Source: Bacteroidota bacterium (GTDB taxonomy: Bacteria > Bacteroidota > Bacteroidia > Chitinophagales > BACL12). Taken from it: DNA of 64,000 nt. The DNA is taken from the NCBI GenBank assembly GCA_016718035.1, contig JADKEK010000014.1, forward strand, positions 1-64,000. The letters run 5' to 3'. Under the pieces are notes generated by a model, which was not told where the DNA came from, did no database searches, and worked only from the letters and a program-made list of their open reading frames with translations. The position numbers and the translations under genes were made by a program. Each line of letters opens with the position of its first letter. Position 1 is the stretch's first letter. Shown here piece by piece: positions 29,335-39,614 of the stretch.

Positions 29335-31047
29335 ATGATGCATATTGCATACGAAGTAGCCATGCCGAATCCGGCAACACATGTTTACCAATTTACCCTG
29401 CATATAAAGGGTGTTACCGAAGAATTTGTTCATTTGGAATTGCCGGTCTGGACTCCAGGTTCTTATTTGGTACGTGAGTATGCAAAAAATGTAAATGCAC
29501 TACAAGCCACCGACGCACAAGGTGATACATTACCTGTTGTTAAAACACAAAAAAATAGTTGGGCTGTTTATGCTGCAGGAAATGATTTTACGGTTACCTA
29601 CGAAATTTATGCTTTTGAAGAAAGTGTGCGCACCTGTTGGTTGGATAGCAGTCACGCATCACTTATTCCTGCTGCTTGTTTTTTATGGGTTGCAGGTTAT
29701 GAAGGTGGGGTGGAAATCACCATTCATCCGCATGAAAGTTTCAAAAAAATTGCAACCGCGTTACCAAATGCACAAAATAATATTTGGCAGTTAACTGCAG
29801 CGGATAAAGACACCTTATACGATAGTCCTATTGAAATTGGTAATCATGAAACCTATACATTTGAAGCGGCAGGCATTCCGCATACTTTAGCCATTTATGG
29901 AGAAGGCAATCATAATGCACAACAAATTATTGCCGATTTAATTAAAATTATTGATACAGAAGTAAAGATTTTTCAAAGTCACCCCTGCGATAAATATTTA
30001 TTTATTTTATTAAATTCCCATACTCAACGAGGTGGTTTAGAGCATTTATTTTCTACTAGCTTAATATTTAAACGTTTTGGATATACTGCACGTACTTCCT
30101 ACTTGGAATTTATCAGTTTATGTGCCCATGAATATTTCCACCTTTGGAATGTAAAACGTTTGCGCCCTGCAGCTTTGGGGCCATTTAATTACGGAGAAGA
30201 AAACTATACAACAGGCCTTTGGGTGGCTGAAGGTTTTACTAGTTATTTCGACGACCTTATTGTTTACCGCGCCGGAATTTATACCGAAAACGAATATTTA
30301 AATGTAGTTGAAAAAAATATTAACGATGCAGAAAATGCCCCGGGCAAACATGTACAAAGTGTTGCTGAAGCAAGTTTTGATGCATGGATAAAATATTATC
30401 GTCAAAACGAAAACAGCAATAACTCTCAGGTAAATTATTATGTGCGCGGAGGTGTTTTGGCTTTACTGCTCGATTTAATGATTATTCGTCACAGCAAAGG
30501 TTTATATAATATTAATGATGTAATTCGTGATGCTTACAACCAATTTTATTTACAACGCAATCAAGGTTTTACCGAAGCAGAACTCAAAGCTATTATTGAA
30601 CAATACGCTGGCGAAAATCTCGATTGGTTTTATGATAATCATGTATTTGGTACAAAACAAATTGATTATTCCATTTTCGCAGCATTCGGTTTGCAATTAG
30701 TCAACCAAAACGAAGGCAAATTAGAATTAGATTTAGGTATTGTTATCAACGATAAAAACGCTATTCAATCTGTCCGCAAAAACAGCGCCGGTGAAAAAGG
30801 CGGATTAAATGTAAATGATGAAATAATTGCAATTAATAATTTCCGATATGCAACCGGATTACTTACTCAATTTACCGAAAATAAATCTGCAGGAGATACA
30901 ATTCAACTTACAATTAGTCGCAGTGGAATGCTCCAAACATTTGATGTGACATTGCAAAATACCGATAAAGTGGATTATAAATTAACACCGCTTGAAAATT
31001 CGGGTGCAGCGCAAAAGTCGTTGTATGAAATTTGGTTGAAGCGGTGA
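29335..31047 (+). CDS. M61-family (glycyl aminopeptidase-like) metallopeptidase with PDZ domain
   Basis: Started at the ATG at 29335; an upstream TTG is less likely. The product is 570 residues. The N-terminal beta domain contains PVWTPGSYLVREYAKNV, a hallmark of M61. The zinc site HEYFHLWN is near residue 265, with the third ligand in VAEGFTSYF near 299. A C-terminal PDZ domain covers roughly residues 455-545 (SAGEKGGLNVNDEIIAINN). No signal peptide is seen, so it is probably cytoplasmic. It is expected to remove N-terminal residues from peptides. Confidence 0.85.
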   Translation: MMHIAYEVAMPNPATHVYQFTLHIKGVTEEFVHLELPVWTPGSYLVREYAKNVNALQATDAQGDTLPVVKTQKNSWAVYAAGNDFTVTYEIYAFEESVRTCWLDSSHASLIPAACFLWVAGYEGGVEITIHPHESFKKIATALPNAQNNIWQLTAADKDTLYDSPIEIGNHETYTFEAAGIPHTLAIYGEGNHNAQQIIADLIKIIDTEVKIFQSHPCDKYLFILLNSHTQRGGLEHLFSTSLIFKRFGYTARTSYLEFISLCAHEYFHLWNVKRLRPAALGPFNYGEENYTTGLWVAEGFTSYFDDLIVYRAGIYTENEYLNVVEKNINDAENAPGKHVQSVAEASFDAWIKYYRQNENSNNSQVNYYVRGGVLALLLDLMIIRHSKGLYNINDVIRDAYNQFYLQRNQGFTEAELKAIIEQYAGENLDWFYDNHVFGTKQIDYSIFAAFGLQLVNQNEGKLELDLGIVINDKNAIQSVRKNSAGEKGGLNVNDEIIAINNFRYATGLLTQFTENKSAGDTIQLTISRSGMLQTFDVTLQNTDKVDYKLTPLENSGAAQKSLYEIWLKR

Positions 31048-31078
31048 TGGGTTATTAACTTATTGGAATAAAAACTGT

Positions 31079-31713
31079 ACCGGTCGGGAGACCGGGGTGG
31101 CGTCTGGAGTCAAAGACTCCACGACAACTCGGAGCCTGGAAATTTAATAACCATTTGATAATTTAGCCTTGTCAGCTAAGTACGGATTTTTTTGATAGTA
31201 ACCTATATTATTTCTGCTAATAAATCCACGTTATGTTTACCTACCGCCTAGATAGGGGTGGCATTATCTTAACCAAGTAATCTCATCTAACGAAATAATC
31301 CAACCCCTTTAGGTTTACCTGCTGGATAAGGCAAGGGTGACATTATTTTAACTACCGAACTGCGAGGAACCCAAAACCCCGTTAGGGGTGACATTATTTT
31401 AACTACCTAAGCACTAGGAACCCAAACCCTGTTAGGGGTGACATTATTTTAACTACCGAACTGCGAGGAACCTAAAACCCCGTTAGGGGTGACATTATTT
31501 TAACTACCTAAGCACAAGGAACCTAAAACCCCGTTAGGGGTGACATTATTTTAACTACCTAAGCACTAGGAACCCAAACCCCGTTAGGGGTGACATTATT
31601 TTTACTCCGAATGCCAAAAATTTCGGTAAACGACTTAGCAAACACCTAATCCAAAAACACACGACCGGTCGGGAGACCGGGGTGGCGTCTGGAGTCAGAG
31701 ACTCCACGACAAC
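31079..31713. repeat. Composite intergenic repeat: tandem 50-bp units flanked by 50-bp direct repeats
   Basis: Two 50-base direct repeats (31079-31128 and 31664-31713, one mismatch) each contain two small palindromes (GGTCGGGAGACC and GGAGTCAAAGACTCC). Between them, units beginning GTTAGGGGTGACATTATTTT recur at 31381, 31431, 31482, 31533 and 31583, with degenerate copies near 31254 and 31333. The period is 50-51 bases. The variable middle of each unit alternates between two forms (CCGAACTGCGAGGAAC and CCTAAGCACTAGGAAC). Each junction contains an ACCCCGTTAGGGGT hairpin. It is non-coding and lies between convergent genes. Confidence 0.85.
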
Positions 31714-31748
31714 GGGCGACTTGCAGTCGTGGTGCAGTGCTATTAGTT

Positions 31749-32507
31749 TTAGGGGTTTTTATTTACCGTTCGTGAATCGCTTTGAGCGGTTGGTAAAATG
31801 GTAATTTCTTCCAGATTTACATGGGCTGGTCGGGAAGCTGCGAAGAATATAACATCAGCAATATCTTCAGGTTGCAAAGGCTGATAACCTTCATACACTT
31901 TGGATGCTTTTTCGGTATCTCCTTTAAAACGAACAATACTAAATTCCGTTTCTGCCAATCCCGGTGAAATATTAGTCACTTTAATATGGTAAGGCAATAA
32001 ATCCATGCGCATGCCTTTACTTAATGCCGTAACTGCATGTTTGGTGGCGCAATATAAATTGCCTTGAGGATATACTTCCTGCCCTGCCAAACTGGAAATA
32101 TTAATGATATGCCCGGATTTTTGTTCCATCATTCCTTTTACTACCCATTTGCTCACATACATCAATCCCTTTAAATTAGTATCAATCATTAATTCCCAAT
32201 CGTCCATACTCCCATCCTGAAATGCATCACGACCGGCAGCCAAACCTGCGTTGTTGACTAACACATCTATTTTTTGCCATGCTGCAGGCATATTATCCAG
32301 CTGCTGTGCCACTTCTTCCCTATTGCGCACATCGAATGGCAATAACAACACCTGACTGCCATAGCTTGAAACTAAGTGCGTTTTAAGCGCCTCCAGCCTA
32401 TCTAATCGTCTGGCATTCAATATTAATTGATACCCGGCTTGTGCAAATTTTTCGGCAGTCGCTTTTCCAAACCCGGAGCTCGCACCGGTGATGAATACTA
32501 TTGGCAT
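31749..32507 (-). CDS. Short-chain dehydrogenase/reductase (YdfG-like)
   Basis: A 252-residue SDR from the ATG at 32507 (MPIVFITGASSGFG). The cofactor loop TGASSGFG is at residues 7-14, then NNAG, the catalytic serine in ISSLAGQ and YCATK near residue 150. NARRLDRLEALK after the second strand suggests NADP(H) preference through the arginines. Sequence style is closest to the YdfG/serine (3-hydroxy acid) dehydrogenase group, but the substrate cannot be fixed. It is a single gene, convergent with the M61 peptidase across the repeat region. Confidence 0.85.
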   Translation of the reverse strand: MPIVFITGASSGFGKATAEKFAQAGYQLILNARRLDRLEALKTHLVSSYGSQVLLLPFDVRNREEVAQQLDNMPAAWQKIDVLVNNAGLAAGRDAFQDGSMDDWELMIDTNLKGLMYVSKWVVKGMMEQKSGHIINISSLAGQEVYPQGNLYCATKHAVTALSKGMRMDLLPYHIKVTNISPGLAETEFSIVRFKGDTEKASKVYEGYQPLQPEDIADVIFFAASRPAHVNLEEITILPTAQSDSRTVNKNP

Positions 32508-32649
32508 AATCGTGTTTTGGTGCAATTTTAACTAAAAACGGTCAATTAAGACCTCCGTTTGTCAACCAAAAGCCTTTTGAAGTGTTAAAACAGTTTGTCT
32601 TTAATTTTGTTGCATTCATCGTCAAATCGGGCAGAATCATCCAATCTAT

Positions 32650-32681
32650 TTTGATTAAATGTTGAAATGGCTGTTACTTTG
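32650..32681 (+). promoter_or_regulatory. Promoter of the TonB-type receptor gene
   Basis: TTTG (32650-32653) and TTACTTTG (32674-32681) are 20 bases apart, close to the TTTG/TAnnTTTG consensus of Bacteroidota. A leader of about 40 bases before the ATG at 32727 is predicted. Confidence 0.5.
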
Positions 32682-32726
32682 CAACCGGTATAATACTCAA
32701 GAACCTAACTGTTTATACAAACGCTT

Positions 32727-34904
32727 ATGAAACAAATATTTACGCTGCTGCTTTTATTTTTAACTGTTGGTAGTGCTTTTAGCCAAACTACTATTTCAGG
32801 TGTAGTAACAGATAATAAAAACAATACCCTGCCCGGAGCTAATATTTTTTTGAAGGATACTTATGATGGTACAACAAGTGATTTAGACGGAAAATACAGT
32901 TTCACTACTACCGAAACAGGGAAACAAATATTCACCGTGAGTTTTGTTGGATATGGTAATTATGAAGACACCATTGAGCTGACATCCGGTGCTATGACCA
33001 TTAATGTAGAATTAAAAGAATTGTTTAATGAATTGAATGCCGTTGTAATTACCGCAGGTGCATTTGAGGCCAGTGATGAAAAAAAGAATACCATTTTAAA
33101 ACCATTAGATATTGTTACCACCGCCGGAGCCGATGGTGATATTTACGGCGCATTAGAAACACTTCCCGGTGCCAGCAAAGTAGGTAATGATGATGGTTTA
33201 TACGTTCGAGGTGGTTCTGATTATGAAACCAAAACGGTAATCGATGGCATGACCGTCAACAACCCCTACTACTCCACCCTGCCGGACATCCCATCACGCG
33301 GCCGTTTCCAGCCTTTTATGTTTAAGGGGACTGTTTTCAGCACAGGTGGTTATTCAGCAGAATATGGGCAGGCGCTTTCATCTGCAGTAATTTTAAATAC
33401 AGAAGATATGCCTGAGTATAGTGCATCAGGTTTAAGTCTTGCGCCAATTTTTGTCGGTGCATTTCATACACAGAAATTTAAAAATGATAAAACAGCGTTA
33501 GGTGGTGGAATTAATTATACCAACCTCGCTTTATTTGATGAAGTATATGTTCCAACCACATTCGAGTCTTTAAAAAGTGTTGAGGCTGTTGAAGGTAGTT
33601 TATTCTTCAGACAAAAAACTTCTAAAACCGGTATTATAAAATTATATGCGCAAAAAGAATCAAGTGATTTTGCAGTTCGTGTAAATGATATTGACAGTTT
33701 GCCTTTAACTGATGATATTAGTCTCGGCAATAATTATAATTATGTCAATATTTCGTACCGCGAATTACTCACAAAAAATTGGGGCATGCAACTTGGTACC
33801 AGTTACAGTAGTAATAAGGACAATATTATCGCTGATGGATTTGATGTTGGCCGCGCCGATCAATCTACTCAAGGTAAAGTTGCTTTTAACAATGCCATTA
33901 CCGAAAAAATAAAAATCCGTTATGGCGCAGAATATCAGTATCAAACATACGACCAAAATGCAGGCGATATTTTATTTACTGTAAATGAAAACTATGCAGC
34001 CGCTTTTGCCGAATCAGATATTTTTATCACGAACGATTTAGCAGGAAGAATAGGTGTTCGCGCCGAATATTCTGAAATACTCGATAAAACTAATATCGCT
34101 CCGCGTGTATCTCTAGCTTACAAAACCGGTAAAAACAGTCAGGTATCTTTTGCCTATGGCGATTTTTATCAAACACCGCAACCAACTTATTTATACACCA
34201 CTGCAGTGTCGCCACTTACCTATGAAAAAGCAACACATTTTATTGGTAATTACCAATATGTAACCAATGATAGAACTTTCAGAGTAGAAGGCTATTATAA
34301 AGATTATGATAATTTAGTTACACAGGAAGCAACTGATATTCCATTTGTCAATAATTATTTTAATGAAGGTACCGGTTATGCCAAAGGTATTGATGTATTT
34401 TTCAGAGATAAAAAAACAATTAAATATGCTGATTATTGGATTTCTTATTCTTATTTAGATACAAAACGTAAATTTTTAGATTATCCTGAAGAAGTAACAC
34501 CAACCTTTGCAGCACAACATATATTTAGTTTAGTTTACAAACATTATTTCCCAACTATAAATACACAAGTTAGCGGAACTTATCGCTACATATCAGGATG
34601 GCCGTATTATAACCCAAACAACCCGCAATTTTTGGGAGATGTTTCACCCGATTTACATAACTTGGCAATAAGTGCCAGTTACCTGACGAGTTTGTGGGGA
34701 ATTTTCACCGTAGTATTTTTATCTTGGGATAATGCTCCTCAATTTGACCAGATTTACGGCTACCAGTATTCCAGCGATGGTATGACCAGAGTAGAAAACA
34801 GAGCCCCAATAAAAAGTACTATTTTCTTCGGCGTATTTATATCGATTTTATACGGCGAAGACCGCAGGGTTAACGACATTGACATAGATAAATCAGAAGA
34901 ATAA
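32727..34904 (+). CDS. TonB-dependent receptor with N-terminal carboxypeptidase-regulatory domain
   Basis: A 725-residue outer-membrane protein. The signal peptide ends near residue 19 (GSAFSQ). A CarboxypepD_reg-like domain occupies about 22-105 (ISGVVTDNKNNTLPGANIFL, LDGKYSF), then a plug domain with DIYGALETLPGASKV, LYVRGGSDYETKTVIDGM. The C-terminal half is a beta-barrel of alternating aromatic strands. It is shorter than SusC proteins (about 1,000 residues) and lacks a SusD neighbour, so it fits small TonB receptors for metals, cofactors or peptides. The ligand is unknown. The next gene may be co-transcribed. Confidence 0.85.
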   Translation: MKQIFTLLLLFLTVGSAFSQTTISGVVTDNKNNTLPGANIFLKDTYDGTTSDLDGKYSFTTTETGKQIFTVSFVGYGNYEDTIELTSGAMTINVELKELFNELNAVVITAGAFEASDEKKNTILKPLDIVTTAGADGDIYGALETLPGASKVGNDDGLYVRGGSDYETKTVIDGMTVNNPYYSTLPDIPSRGRFQPFMFKGTVFSTGGYSAEYGQALSSAVILNTEDMPEYSASGLSLAPIFVGAFHTQKFKNDKTALGGGINYTNLALFDEVYVPTTFESLKSVEAVEGSLFFRQKTSKTGIIKLYAQKESSDFAVRVNDIDSLPLTDDISLGNNYNYVNISYRELLTKNWGMQLGTSYSSNKDNIIADGFDVGRADQSTQGKVAFNNAITEKIKIRYGAEYQYQTYDQNAGDILFTVNENYAAAFAESDIFITNDLAGRIGVRAEYSEILDKTNIAPRVSLAYKTGKNSQVSFAYGDFYQTPQPTYLYTTAVSPLTYEKATHFIGNYQYVTNDRTFRVEGYYKDYDNLVTQEATDIPFVNNYFNEGTGYAKGIDVFFRDKKTIKYADYWISYSYLDTKRKFLDYPEEVTPTFAAQHIFSLVYKHYFPTINTQVSGTYRYISGWPYYNPNNPQFLGDVSPDLHNLAISASYLTSLWGIFTVVFLSWDNAPQFDQIYGYQYSSDGMTRVENRAPIKSTIFFGVFISILYGEDRRVNDIDIDKSEE

Positions 34905-34955
34905 TAAACTGGCTTAATATTTGCCAAATCAAGAACTATCAAATAAATCACTAAT

Positions 34956-35626
34956 ATGAAAAATCTACTTACTATTATTTGTTTTATGTCCATTGGCGTT
35001 ACAGCTTTTGGTCAAAGTCCAAAGTTTAATGATGCCATGACAAAAGCGCTTGCAGATTTAGACACCTGTAAAACAGGCGATGCATTTGTTGCCATGGCTA
35101 ATAAGTTTGACCGCATAGCGATGGCTGAAAAAATCAATGGCTGCCATTTTATTATTCAGGTTTAGCACGTGCAACTGCCATTTATGTATATAATGATGCC
35201 AGTAAAATTGATGCGATATTAGATATTGCCGAAAAAAGTGCTGCTACTGCCGATTCATTAATGCCTGAAAATTCAGAAATTTATGTATTAAAAAGTATGA
35301 TTTTAGGTGGCCGTATAATGGTTGATCCAATGACGAGAGGTCAAATGTATGGTATGCAAAGTATGATGATGATGAGCAAAGCCATGACGCTTGATGCTAA
35401 CAATCCTCGCGCATATTATTTCATGGGTCAAAGTTTATTATATACACCACCGCAATTTGGTGGCGGTGCGGACAAAGCTTGTCCTTTATTACAAACCTCT
35501 AAAGAAAAATATGCCATTTTTGTTCCTGCTTCTGCATTACATCCAAACTGGGGAGCGGACCAGGTTGAAGAAGCGTTAAAACAATGTGGTAGTGCTACTC
35601 CTACAGAAGAAAAAACGGATAAATAA
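34956..35626 (+). CDS. Secreted/periplasmic TPR-like protein (one frameshift)
   Basis: Two frames join into one protein of about 223 residues when an A is restored in the run at 35128-35133, giving AEKNQWLPFYYSGLARATAI. The signal peptide is MKNLLTIICFMSIGVTAFG. The rest is helical (FNDAMTKALADLDTC, DAILDIAEKSAATADSLMPE, MSKAMTLDANNPRAYYFMGQ), like tetratricopeptide helices in small Bacteroidota periplasmic proteins. It follows the TonB-type receptor by 51 bases and may assist it. The lesion lies in a homopolymer, so sequencing error is likely. Confidence 0.7.
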
Positions 35627-35646
35627 AAAATATTAATTGAAAATAA

Positions 35647-35673
35647 AAAACCAGCTCAGGCTGGTTTTTTTTA
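35647..35673 (+). terminator. Rho-independent terminator after the TPR-like gene
   Basis: AAAACCAGC pairs with GCTGGTTTT around a short TCAG loop and is followed by a T-run. It lies about 20 bases after the stop codon at 35626. Confidence 0.85.
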
Positions 35674-35759
35674 TGGCTAAAAACTGTTGAAAATTGCTAT
35701 TACATTAAAAAAATTAAGGTGCCCGAATGAGCACCCTAATTGTAACAAAACCACTTAAT

Positions 35760-37046
35760 TTATTTTTTCACAAACGGATAACTCTTCTCATCCATTTGCA
35801 AATAATAAATACCTGCTTCTAAGGAATGCACATCTATCTTACCATTTTCATTGAGTTCCCCATTTTTAATAACTTGTTTTGAACTATTTAATATTTGATA
35901 AGTACGCTTATCAATAACATCATTAATTACAATATAGGTGGTAGTCGGATTGGGATAAAGGGTAATATTATTTTTACCGGTTTTTGCTTCAATACAAATT
36001 ATTTCAGATAAAAATTCTACCTGCTGATCATCTGCACATTGTATGCGATAATAATTAAAAACAGAAGTAGGATTTGCATGGGTATAGGTATACAACCCAT
36101 CGCCTGAATCATATCCATTCACACTGCCAATTTGTTTAAAGTGAACCCCATCGCTGCTATGTAGAATATTAAATACTGTTATTGGTGCATCGCTGATAGC
36201 TTGCCAAGTAAGTGTGTTTTGTGTAGGCTCTGCCACACCATTTAAAATAATATCATCAATAGCTAATACCGGTAAATCAAAAACCTGATAACTATACCAT
36301 TTATTATCTGTTGTATTAAATAACCACAACAAATTATTGGTATAACTAAATTGATGTGATGTAGCAGTAACTGCAGTTGCAGGTAATGCTGTTTCCCCTG
36401 CATATGCACAAGTTGCGCGATTAATAAAAATTACTTTTTTGGCTGTATAATCCAATATACCATATTCATACCCAGTAACACCGGTATAAATCACAGCAGT
36501 TGTATTTATAGATGTGAATGTAACACCGGTAATTGCTGTTGTGGCTATTAGCGTTCCGGTTGCTCTGTTGTATCGAGAAATATTACCTCCAAAATAAAAT
36601 ACAACTTCATTATTGATATAATCGTATGCGCCTTCACATTGTGCATTAGGATTTAATGCGCCTGCAAATAAAATATTAAATGCACTGGTGGCATTCTTGC
36701 TGCCATCTAAAACTATTTGAGACCAGCCTATAGCTGAAAAACAATTGCGTTCTAATTGGTTGGTATTGGGATTCCACCAAATACCTCTGGTATCCTGTCC
36801 GGTTACATCCTGAAAAGCTAAAGTGCCATCTGCATAAAAAGTAAGTAATGGATAAGTAGCATTGCCGACACGAGAAGTATAATACCTGATATCTATAGGA
36901 TTAAATGCTACCGACCCGCAACTGGATACATCCATTGGAAATGCAAGGATTAAAGGATAAGTGACAGCTGTGGTGTAAGGAGTAACCTGTCCAAAAGCAA
37001 CATGCGTTGTTACAACAAAAAATAAACTTAAAAAAAGTGTTTTCAT
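35760..37046 (-). CDS. T9SS type A sorted secreted protein of unknown function
   Basis: A 428-residue exported protein. The signal peptide is MKTLFLSLFFVVTTHVAFG. Residues about 25-260 form repeated beta strands that look like a propeller or lectin-like domain (TYPLLTFYADGTLAF, VVFYFGGNISRYNRATGTLI). A fibronectin-like segment follows (NTLTWQAISDAPITVFNILH). The C-terminal sorting domain contains ITLYPNPTTTYIVIN and ends LQMDEKSYPFVKK. The tail directs export by the type IX system and usually surface attachment. No enzyme motif was found. Confidence 0.75.
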   Translation of the reverse strand: MKTLFLSLFFVVTTHVAFGQVTPYTTAVTYPLILAFPMDVSSCGSVAFNPIDIRYYTSRVGNATYPLLTFYADGTLAFQDVTGQDTRGIWWNPNTNQLERNCFSAIGWSQIVLDGSKNATSAFNILFAGALNPNAQCEGAYDYINNEVVFYFGGNISRYNRATGTLIATTAITGVTFTSINTTAVIYTGVTGYEYGILDYTAKKVIFINRATCAYAGETALPATAVTATSHQFSYTNNLLWLFNTTDNKWYSYQVFDLPVLAIDDIILNGVAEPTQNTLTWQAISDAPITVFNILHSSDGVHFKQIGSVNGYDSGDGLYTYTHANPTSVFNYYRIQCADDQQVEFLSEIICIEAKTGKNNITLYPNPTTTYIVINDVIDKRTYQILNSSKQVIKNGELNENGKIDVHSLEAGIYYLQMDEKSYPFVKK

Positions 37047-37156
37047 AAATAAAAGGTTTGTTACATCAGTTAAAAAATATCACCGTTAAATGGTGATTTT
37101 GATGGAACAAAACTCCGTTCAGAAGGCACTTTTACAATACCCAATTCTGGGGGTAC

Positions 37157-37188
37157 AAAAAAAGAGGCCGCCCAAAAGGACGACCTCT
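37157..37188 (-). terminator. Rho-independent terminator after the Omp28-like gene
   Basis: Read on the minus strand, AGAGGTCGTCC pairs with GGGCGGCCTCT (two G-U pairs) around TTTT, then a run of seven T after one intervening pair-free step. It is 24 bases past the stop of the gene at 37212. Confidence 0.75.
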
Positions 37189-37211
37189 ATGTTTACTTGT
37201 TGCTTGATTTA

Positions 37212-39101
37212 TTATTTAATAACAACTAAGTTTTCAAATGCAACGTTTTTACCGTTTGCACTGATAACTACATTGTACATACCTGCTGCAAAATCAGCAG
37301 TTTCAATTGTAACGGTATTGCTACCTGAAATCATATTTCCTGCGTTGATAGCAGCAACAACTTTACCGGTAACATCAATTACGTTGATAGTTACATCAGC
37401 AGCTTCAATTAAGTTGAATGAAGCTACAGAGTTGGTTGAAGTTGGGTTTGGATATAATTCGAATTGATTTAAAGTAGGAATATTAAATATACCTGTTGGA
37501 GCAGCAAGACGAATATTATCTAAATATAAGTTATTGCCGTAACCACTGATTGCATGGAATCTCACTAATACATCAGATTTACCTGCGTAAGCAGACATAT
37601 CTAATTCGTCAGTTTCCCACTCATCATCATCCGGTTTGAACAATGAGGTAGAATTTGGAGCTGTATTTAAATCACTACCAGATTTTTCATATAAATCGGC
37701 CCAGTTTGCACCGCAGTCTTCAGAAACCTGAATTTGAAGTATGTCAACAAATGTTGCATTATACATTGCATAAGCGCGATCGAATACCAGATTTAAATCA
37801 CCGGTAAAAGTGCTGAAATCCATTTTAGGTAAATATAAATCGAAAGTTCCAACTGCGATATTATAAAAATCAGCTTTTGTAGAAGTAGTACTTTCACCAT
37901 AACCACCAGCACCTGTTGCACGGCTCCAGCCTGTTCCGTCGTTTAAGTTATCAACCACCCAGTTTGCAGGAGGGTAAGTAGCTTCAACAAAACCTTCAAC
38001 AACACTTGGAACAGCAACATCCAATAAACCGATACTGCTGGCAACGTTATCGTTAACCATATTGATATCGATATCTGTTACAGAAACGATTTCAACTTCA
38101 ATATCATGAGCACCTGCACCAGCTAAAGTAGCTGTAGGTAAAGAGATAGTTCCAGTTGCACCGGCTGCGATTGAACCAGTCCATGGATAAGTAGCGGCAG
38201 CACCACCATCAATGCTATAAACAACATCTAACGATGTTAATGCAGCTGCTGAATTATTGGTAACACTTACTACAGGAGTATATTCTGAAGAACAAGTGAT
38301 AGCGCTTACGCTGTTAGCAGCATAATCTACAACCGGTAATCCTGCTGCAGGGCTAGAAACACCAGCCTGAAGTACTTTTTTAGTAGCATCATCTTGCATA
38401 AAAGCAACAATCTGAATATTGTTCAAATTATAAATATTACTCATATCCCAGCTAAGGTCAAATGATTTTGTTTCACCACCATAAAAAGCGCCGGTAGTTG
38501 TTCCGGTAGCTGAAGGCAATAATTTTTTCATTACACCATAAAATTCGGTTTCACCATTTGAACCCGGAGGCGTATCGAATAAAATTTCTTTTTCTGTAAC
38601 GGCAACTTGTAATTTTAAAGTGCCTGCAACATCTGCACCTGCAGTAACCTCAACATGTACGTTAACTGTTGTATATTCCGCATTAAAAGAGTGGGTTACA
38701 TTAATCAAGAAAGGTGATGTAATGGCCGCAGCAGCATCAATATCATCCTGGCTAACACAAGCCGGAGCACCTACATAAGCAGCACAATCGTTCGCAATAT
38801 GCACACCATCCATAGTAGCATCAGGCACACCTGAAACGCTATAATAACCAACACGAGAATCTACATCCGGTTCGTTTTGTAAATACATTGGGTCAAAACC
38901 CGGCCACCAAACCTGATATTTGATTGCTAATGTTTTGTCACTATTTTCATCTAATAATGCATTAAACCCAGGGTTTTGTGAAGCGCATGGTCCACAACTA
39001 GCCTGCGTGAATTCTTCGAACAATACCGTACGCTGGTATTGACCAAAGCTTACCTGTAACAATCCGATTGTTACGAGACTGAAGAGTAAAACTTTTTTCA
39101 T
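37212..39101 (-). CDS. Omp28/thioredoxin-like T9SS-secreted protein
   Basis: A 629-residue exported protein with a signal peptide ending near residue 20. LFEEFTQASCGPCASQNPGF places a CxxC site at Cys36/Cys39, as in the Omp28-related thioredoxin-like family. YYSVSGVPDATMDG supplies the cis-proline-type loop. Two immunoglobulin-like/CARDB-like repeats follow (SVTNNSAAALTSLDVVYSID), then a MAM/jelly-roll-like domain and a T9SS type A tail (FELYPNPTSTNSVASF). It probably acts outside the cell or on its surface in disulphide handling or adhesion; redox activity is inferred from the CxxC only. Confidence 0.8.
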   Translation of the reverse strand: MKKVLLFSLVTIGLLQVSFGQYQRTVLFEEFTQASCGPCASQNPGFNALLDENSDKTLAIKYQVWWPGFDPMYLQNEPDVDSRVGYYSVSGVPDATMDGVHIANDCAAYVGAPACVSQDDIDAAAAITSPFLINVTHSFNAEYTTVNVHVEVTAGADVAGTLKLQVAVTEKEILFDTPPGSNGETEFYGVMKKLLPSATGTTTGAFYGGETKSFDLSWDMSNIYNLNNIQIVAFMQDDATKKVLQAGVSSPAAGLPVVDYAANSVSAITCSSEYTPVVSVTNNSAAALTSLDVVYSIDGGAAATYPWTGSIAAGATGTISLPTATLAGAGAHDIEVEIVSVTDIDINMVNDNVASSIGLLDVAVPSVVEGFVEATYPPANWVVDNLNDGTGWSRATGAGGYGESTTSTKADFYNIAVGTFDLYLPKMDFSTFTGDLNLVFDRAYAMYNATFVDILQIQVSEDCGANWADLYEKSGSDLNTAPNSTSLFKPDDDEWETDELDMSAYAGKSDVLVRFHAISGYGNNLYLDNIRLAAPTGIFNIPTLNQFELYPNPTSTNSVASFNLIEAADVTINVIDVTGKVVAAINAGNMISGSNTVTIETADFAAGMYNVVISANGKNVAFENLVVIK

Positions 39102-39129
39102 TTTAGTAAAAATTAAGAGGTTTTGATTA

Positions 39130-39137
39130 CAAATTTA
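39130..39137 (-). promoter_or_regulatory. -7 promoter box of the Omp28-like gene
   Basis: TAAATTTG on the minus strand matches TAnnTTTG, 28 bases before the ATG at 39101. The rest of the 513-base divergent gap to the next gene is A/T-rich and shows no other structure apart from the box at 39589. Confidence 0.4.
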
Positions 39138-39588
39138 CAACTTTCAATGGACAACCCATTGTAAGATTAATGTCATTTAATATATCCTGAAAGTTAATCA
39201 AAATTAAACTTTTATTCATTATAATCAAAATATATATGTATCAACATGTTTATAAGGATAAAAAGTTGCACAAGCCTTACCCTGTCACATTTTAAAGCAA
39301 AAATACCATTGGAAATCTAGTCCTTTTCTAAGCGTTGTATGCCATTTTTTGGGGTAATGTTACCTAGAACCCTTATTTAACGCTTATTGCCCGATAATTA
39401 AGCTTGTTTACCCATCATGGCACCGGCTATATATACGCTTCTATATTGCCTTAAAACGCCTGTATACCATAAGAAGCAGTCGAATTTCATGTTCACAAAA
39501 CAGGTGCATTTTATACTGAAAAATGCACTTACCCATGAGCCCAACATTTCAATGGTGGAAAATAACTCATCAAATGCCAAGAAATGTT

Positions 39589-39596
39589 TAGCTTTG
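39589..39596 (+). promoter_or_regulatory. -7 promoter box of the thioredoxin-like T9SS gene
   Basis: TAGCTTTG matches TAnnTTTG and lies 18 bases before the ATG at 39615. It argues that the longer in-frame start at 39417 is not used. Confidence 0.4.
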
Positions 39597-39614
39597 AATA
39601 CAATTTTTAAAACG

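Noticed and set aside
31240..31610. CRISPR-like array
   Set aside because: Units are contiguous 50-51-bp repeats whose middles alternate between only two forms; there are no unique spacers and no cas genes.
39417..39614. N-terminal extension of the thioredoxin-like T9SS protein
   Set aside because: A normal signal peptide starts at 39615 and a -7 box lies at 39589, so the upstream 66 codons would precede the promoter.
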